Shown here piece by piece: positions 61,118 to 64,000 of a DNA stretch of 64,000 nt; the first letter of the stretch is position 1, and each line of letters opens with the position of its first letter. Source of the DNA: Terriglobia bacterium. Lineage in GTDB: Bacteria > Acidobacteriota > Terriglobia > Terriglobales > Acidobacteriaceae. Under the pieces are notes generated by a model. It saw only the letters and a program-made list of their open reading frames with translations, made no database searches and was not told the DNA's origin. The translations under genes and the position numbers were made by a program. Where the stretch lies: assembly GCA_020072645.1 (NCBI GenBank), contig JAIQGK010000002.1:186001-250000 (forward strand), in the 5' to 3' direction.

Positions 61118-62383
61118 ATGAGGGGAACCTTAGCTTGCTTTAGCCAGAACATCCGCCGCGCTTCAATACTGGCGTTGGCTTTGGGTGGGATCGTAACGCT
61201 TTGCACCGGCTCCAGCCGCGCCGTCGTCGCCGACGACACTATCAAAATCGGCGTGGTCCTGCCCACCACCGGAAGCGAGAGCAAGCCTGGCCAATATCAG
61301 AAGGAAGGTATTGAGCTCGCCATTAAGCAGATCAATGACGCTGGCGGGATCATGGTCAAGAGCAAAGGGAAAAAGCTCAAAGTAGAAGAAGTCTTTTACG
61401 ATGATGGCACCGACTCCAAGAAGTCCGCTTCGCTGACTGAGCGGGCCATGAGCTCAGATGGGGTTGTCGCCGTTCTGGGCGGCTACTCGACAGCACTGGG
61501 CACCGCCGAATCCGTGATGGCAGACCGTTACAAGACCCCGTGGATCACCACTGGAGCGGGCGCGACCGCCATTTTCGGTAAAGGCTATCAATACGCGTTC
61601 GGAAGCCTCAGCCCGGTAGCGCTGATTGGGACCACGTCGGCTGAATTTCTGGGGTCTCTGATGGACCAGGGCAAGCTCAAAAAGGGTTTGAAGGTGGCCA
61701 TGGTGGTGGAAAACACAGACCACGGCACCGATTACGTTCAGGGCTTCACCGACTGGTCAAATAAGCATGCGGGCTATTTCCAGATCGTGCTGAATGAAAA
61801 GTTTGAACTGGGCGCCACCGATTTTTCTGGCATATTGCAGAAAGTAAAGAACAGCCATGCGGATATCTTTCTCTCCGACGCACATTTGCCGGACTACATC
61901 ACCATGCATCGCCAATACCTGCAGAATGGCCTGCACCATCAAATGGTTAGCTATGGAGCGCGCGGACCTGAAGCGAACGCCCGCCAGGCGCTGGGCGCTG
62001 GCACCGACTACATCTTTGCCGGTATCTGGTGGTCGAACAAGCTGCCTTATCCCCAGGCCAAGAAATTTGCCACAGACTACAAAGCTTTCACCGGTCATGA
62101 CGTTGATTCCTGGTACGCCGCTCCGGCGTATGACGGTATGCGCATACTGGCCCAGGCAATCACGGCCGCCGGTTCGCTGGATAAGACTGCCATCCGCGAT
62201 GCTCTCAAAAAAGCGCAGCTGAAGGATTCCGTGCTCCCAGGCCAGGTCTTGAAGTTTGGCGCCAACGGACAATCCGAATATCCCTTTGTGATCACGCAAA
62301 ACAAGCCTGGCAACAAAGTAGATATCGTTTTCCCCAAAGACGCAGCAACGGGTGAACCAGTGGCGCCGTCGCCGAGCAAGTAA
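61118..62383 (+). CDS. Branched-chain amino-acid-type ABC binding protein (LivK-like)
   Basis: This 421-residue protein has an N-terminal signal peptide (hydrophobic residues 17-32, ASILALALGGIVTLCTG) and a mature part beginning DDTIKIGVVLPTTG, the usual lead of type I periplasmic binding proteins for leucine, amides or related compounds. The ligand-binding blocks are ELAIKQINDAGGIMV and AVLGGYSTALGTAESVMADR. A GAGGAGGG site precedes the ATG. It heads the operon with livH and livM. The ligand may be other than branched-chain amino acids, for example urea or an aromatic compound. Confidence 0.87.
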   Translation: MRGTLACFSQNIRRASILALALGGIVTLCTGSSRAVVADDTIKIGVVLPTTGSESKPGQYQKEGIELAIKQINDAGGIMVKSKGKKLKVEEVFYDDGTDSKKSASLTERAMSSDGVVAVLGGYSTALGTAESVMADRYKTPWITTGAGATAIFGKGYQYAFGSLSPVALIGTTSAEFLGSLMDQGKLKKGLKVAMVVENTDHGTDYVQGFTDWSNKHAGYFQIVLNEKFELGATDFSGILQKVKNSHADIFLSDAHLPDYITMHRQYLQNGLHHQMVSYGARGPEANARQALGAGTDYIFAGIWWSNKLPYPQAKKFATDYKAFTGHDVDSWYAAPAYDGMRILAQAITAAGSLDKTAIRDALKKAQLKDSVLPGQVLKFGANGQSEYPFVITQNKPGNKVDIVFPKDAATGEPVAPSPSK

Positions 62384-62409
62384 GCAAGGAACGGGGACGA
62401 ACCCAAATC

Positions 62410-63342
62410 ATGGATGCTGTCGAGTATCTCGACCTGCTGTTGAAATCCCTGCTGCTGGCCGGAGTGTATGCGGCGATGGCAGTAGGGATGACCGTGATCT
62501 ACGGGGTCATGAAAATCGTGAACCTGGCGCATGCCGGGTTCCTGATGCTGGGAGCGTACTTTGCCCTGGAAATGTTTCAGCGCTTCCACGTTGATCCGAT
62601 TCTTGGCTCAATAATCGCCCTGCCGGTTTTCTTTGTTTTTGGGATGGCGGTGCATTGGCTCCTGATCCGGTGGCTTCCCAAGTCGGATACCCCGACACTC
62701 GCGTCGCTCCTGCTGATGTTTGGATTCTGGCTTGTCCTGCAAAATATTGCTTACCTGGTATGGGGCAATGAAGACCAATCGATTCTTACGCCGCTCACGC
62801 TTTCTTCTGTGCAGATCGGCCAGATCTCAATTCCCAAGGTAAATCTGGTGGTATTTGCGGCGGCAGTTTTTTGCATGGCCGTCCTGCAGATTGTGTTTCA
62901 CCGCAGCTGGTTTGGCAGGTCCATGCGCGCTCTGATTCAAAATCCATATGCCGCGCAGATCGTCGGCGTTGACGATCAAAAAACTGCGCGGCTTACCTTT
63001 GGCCTGGGAGCCGCCTTCGCAGGATTTGCAGGCGGGTTGCTTGGCATGCTTTTCTCATTTAGCCCCGACTTTGGCCGGCCTTTTCTCTTGCGGTCCTTTG
63101 TGATCATCGTCCTTGGCGGCCTGGAATCAGTTTCCGGGGTTGCGATGGGAGCAATCCTGCTGGCGATCCTGGAAACGTTTGGAATCAACGTGCCACTGCC
63201 GGTTTACTGGCACGGATGGTCTTTCCATTACCTGCCTCCAAGCTACCAGCAGGTAATCCCGTTCGCGTTATTGGTTGTGGTTCTGCTGATTTTGCCGAAA
63301 GGCCTCTCCAGCCTGTTCAGCCGGAAATGGAAAGCCGCATGA
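62410..63342 (+). CDS. ABC permease LivH-like
   Basis: This 310-residue permease has eight to nine transmembrane helices. The N-terminal GVYAAMAVGMTVIYGVMKIV with NLAHAGFLMLGAY is the LivH signature. SMRALIQNPYAAQIVGVDDQ and VIIVLGGLESVSGVAMGAIL follow in the C-terminal half. It starts 26 bases after livK and overlaps the livM start by four bases (ATGA). Confidence 0.9.
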   Translation: MDAVEYLDLLLKSLLLAGVYAAMAVGMTVIYGVMKIVNLAHAGFLMLGAYFALEMFQRFHVDPILGSIIALPVFFVFGMAVHWLLIRWLPKSDTPTLASLLLMFGFWLVLQNIAYLVWGNEDQSILTPLTLSSVQIGQISIPKVNLVVFAAAVFCMAVLQIVFHRSWFGRSMRALIQNPYAAQIVGVDDQKTARLTFGLGAAFAGFAGGLLGMLFSFSPDFGRPFLLRSFVIIVLGGLESVSGVAMGAILLAILETFGINVPLPVYWHGWSFHYLPPSYQQVIPFALLVVVLLILPKGLSSLFSRKWKAA

Positions 63343-64000
63343 CGCGGCCTTCCGGGGTTCTTGGCTGGCTCAAAATTATTCTGCCGTGGCTGTTGCTGGC
63401 TTTCCTGCTGTTGCTGCCTAAAACCAATCCCAGCGACAATCTCATCCGGTTGTTGTTTATCACCGCGGTATGGACAACCACCAGCCTGGGTTGGAACCTG
63501 CTTGGCGGCATGGCGGGCCAGGTTTCGTTTGGATTTGCCGTCTTCTTTGGATTGGGCGCATACACCACGGCGCTGCTCATGCATGCCGGACACAGCCCGT
63601 ATTTCGGGTTCATTGGCGGCGCGGCCATTGCCATGCTGGCCTCGTTCCTGATTGGCCTGCCTACGTTCCGACTGCGCGGCCCTTATTTCGTCATCGCCAC
63701 CATTGGCGTGACTGAAGCTGTCCGCGTGATCATGAATAATCTGGATGTCACCGGAGGATCCAGCGGCTACCGCATTACGGAAAACCAGCCTTTCAGTCCG
63801 GACGAGCATTATTATTCCGCGATTGCGGCAGTGGCGCTGGCCGTGCTGGTTTCCACGGCCATCGCCAACAGCAAGTTTGGACTCGCGCTTCGCGCCATCA
63901 AGCAGGATGAAGATGCCGCCGCCGATCTTGGGGTGAATCCGTACACAACCAAGCTTTGGGTCCATGCGATTGCCGCAGGGCTAACCGGCATTGCTGGTGG
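63339..64000 (+). CDS. ABC permease LivM-like (runs off right edge)
   Basis: The first 220 residues are visible and the frame stays open to the window end. It has transmembrane helices throughout, starting KIILPWLLLAFLLLLPK, then TTSLGWNLLGGMAGQVSFGF with FFGLGAYTTALLM (the LivM signature) and the cytoplasmic FGLALRAIKQDEDAAADLGV loop that contacts the ATPase. The ATG overlaps the livH stop by four bases. The livG and livF ATPases would be expected beyond the edge. Confidence 0.88.
   Translation, partial: MTRPSGVLGWLKIILPWLLLAFLLLLPKTNPSDNLIRLLFITAVWTTTSLGWNLLGGMAGQVSFGFAVFFGLGAYTTALLMHAGHSPYFGFIGGAAIAMLASFLIGLPTFRLRGPYFVIATIGVTEAVRVIMNNLDVTGGSSGYRITENQPFSPDEHYYSAIAAVALAVLVSTAIANSKFGLALRAIKQDEDAAADLGVNPYTTKLWVHAIAAGLTGIAG

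Noticed and set aside
1-64000. CRISPR arrays, rRNA or intact tRNA genes, and insertion sequences with transposases
   Set aside because: I saw no regularly spaced repeats with spacers, no rRNA-like stretches, no foldable tRNA and no transposase-like frames.

Overview
The window reads as a piece of a soil-type bacterial chromosome, most likely an acidobacterium. That is inferred from moderately high G+C, Trb/VirB-type conjugation genes in the arrangement common there, a pta-ackA-pflBA fermentation operon and oligotroph-style transporters. No 16S rRNA or other phylogenetic marker is present, so the assignment is soft. A mobile accessory half (1 to about 34.7 kb) abuts a metabolic, core-like half (about 35.4 to 64 kb).

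Accessory half. From 0.8 to 16 kb nearly everything is on the minus strand and forms a conjugation module: trbC-D-E-G-I-J-L-F, a small membrane protein, a VirD4/TraD coupling ATPase, a replication-relaxation family protein, a 0.94 kb hairpin-rich non-coding tract, a small ribbon-helix-helix-like gene, trbB and topB, then a superinfection-immunity-type membrane protein. No integrase and no classical HUH relaxase are visible. From 16.5 to 19.5 kb come two excisionase-like HTH genes bracketed by a long imperfect inverted repeat, a mini zinc-finger gene and a protein built of three ribbon-helix-helix-like modules.

Defence island (19.6-34.7 kb). It holds a TIR-domain protein, a gamma-glutamylcyclotransferase-like gene, a complete type I restriction-modification system (hsdR-hsdM-hsdS) and two degraded gene remnants. 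The main find is a six-gene minus-strand operon at 27.5-33.1 kb: cNMP-binding/adenylate cyclase, tandem cyclase with a split active site, E2-like/SEC-C protein, stand-alone cyclase, cNMP-binding/TIR effector (PycTIR-like) and a PycC-like cyclase. The last two genes match the published Pycsar pair. The four upstream genes would make it an expanded Pycsar-like system. It is transcribed divergently from an XRE repressor plus ImmA/IrrE metallopeptidase pair, with back-to-back sigma70-like promoters and two inverted repeats in the 170-bp gap, which suggests a damage- or phage-inducible switch.

Core-like half. After a 740-bp gene-poor boundary come an AspT-type antiporter, pflA, pflB, ackA and a phosphotransacylase (one operon on the minus strand: pyruvate to acetate and formate). 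Then follow a cysteine-desulfurase-like enzyme with an APC permease, an FAD-linked oxidase, a patatin-like lipase, an M23 peptidase, an L-lactate permease, a sugar-type ABC importer with a Tat-exported binding protein, acetyl-CoA synthetase with an MHS-family transporter, and the start of a branched-chain amino-acid ABC operon (livK-livH-livM) that runs off the right edge.
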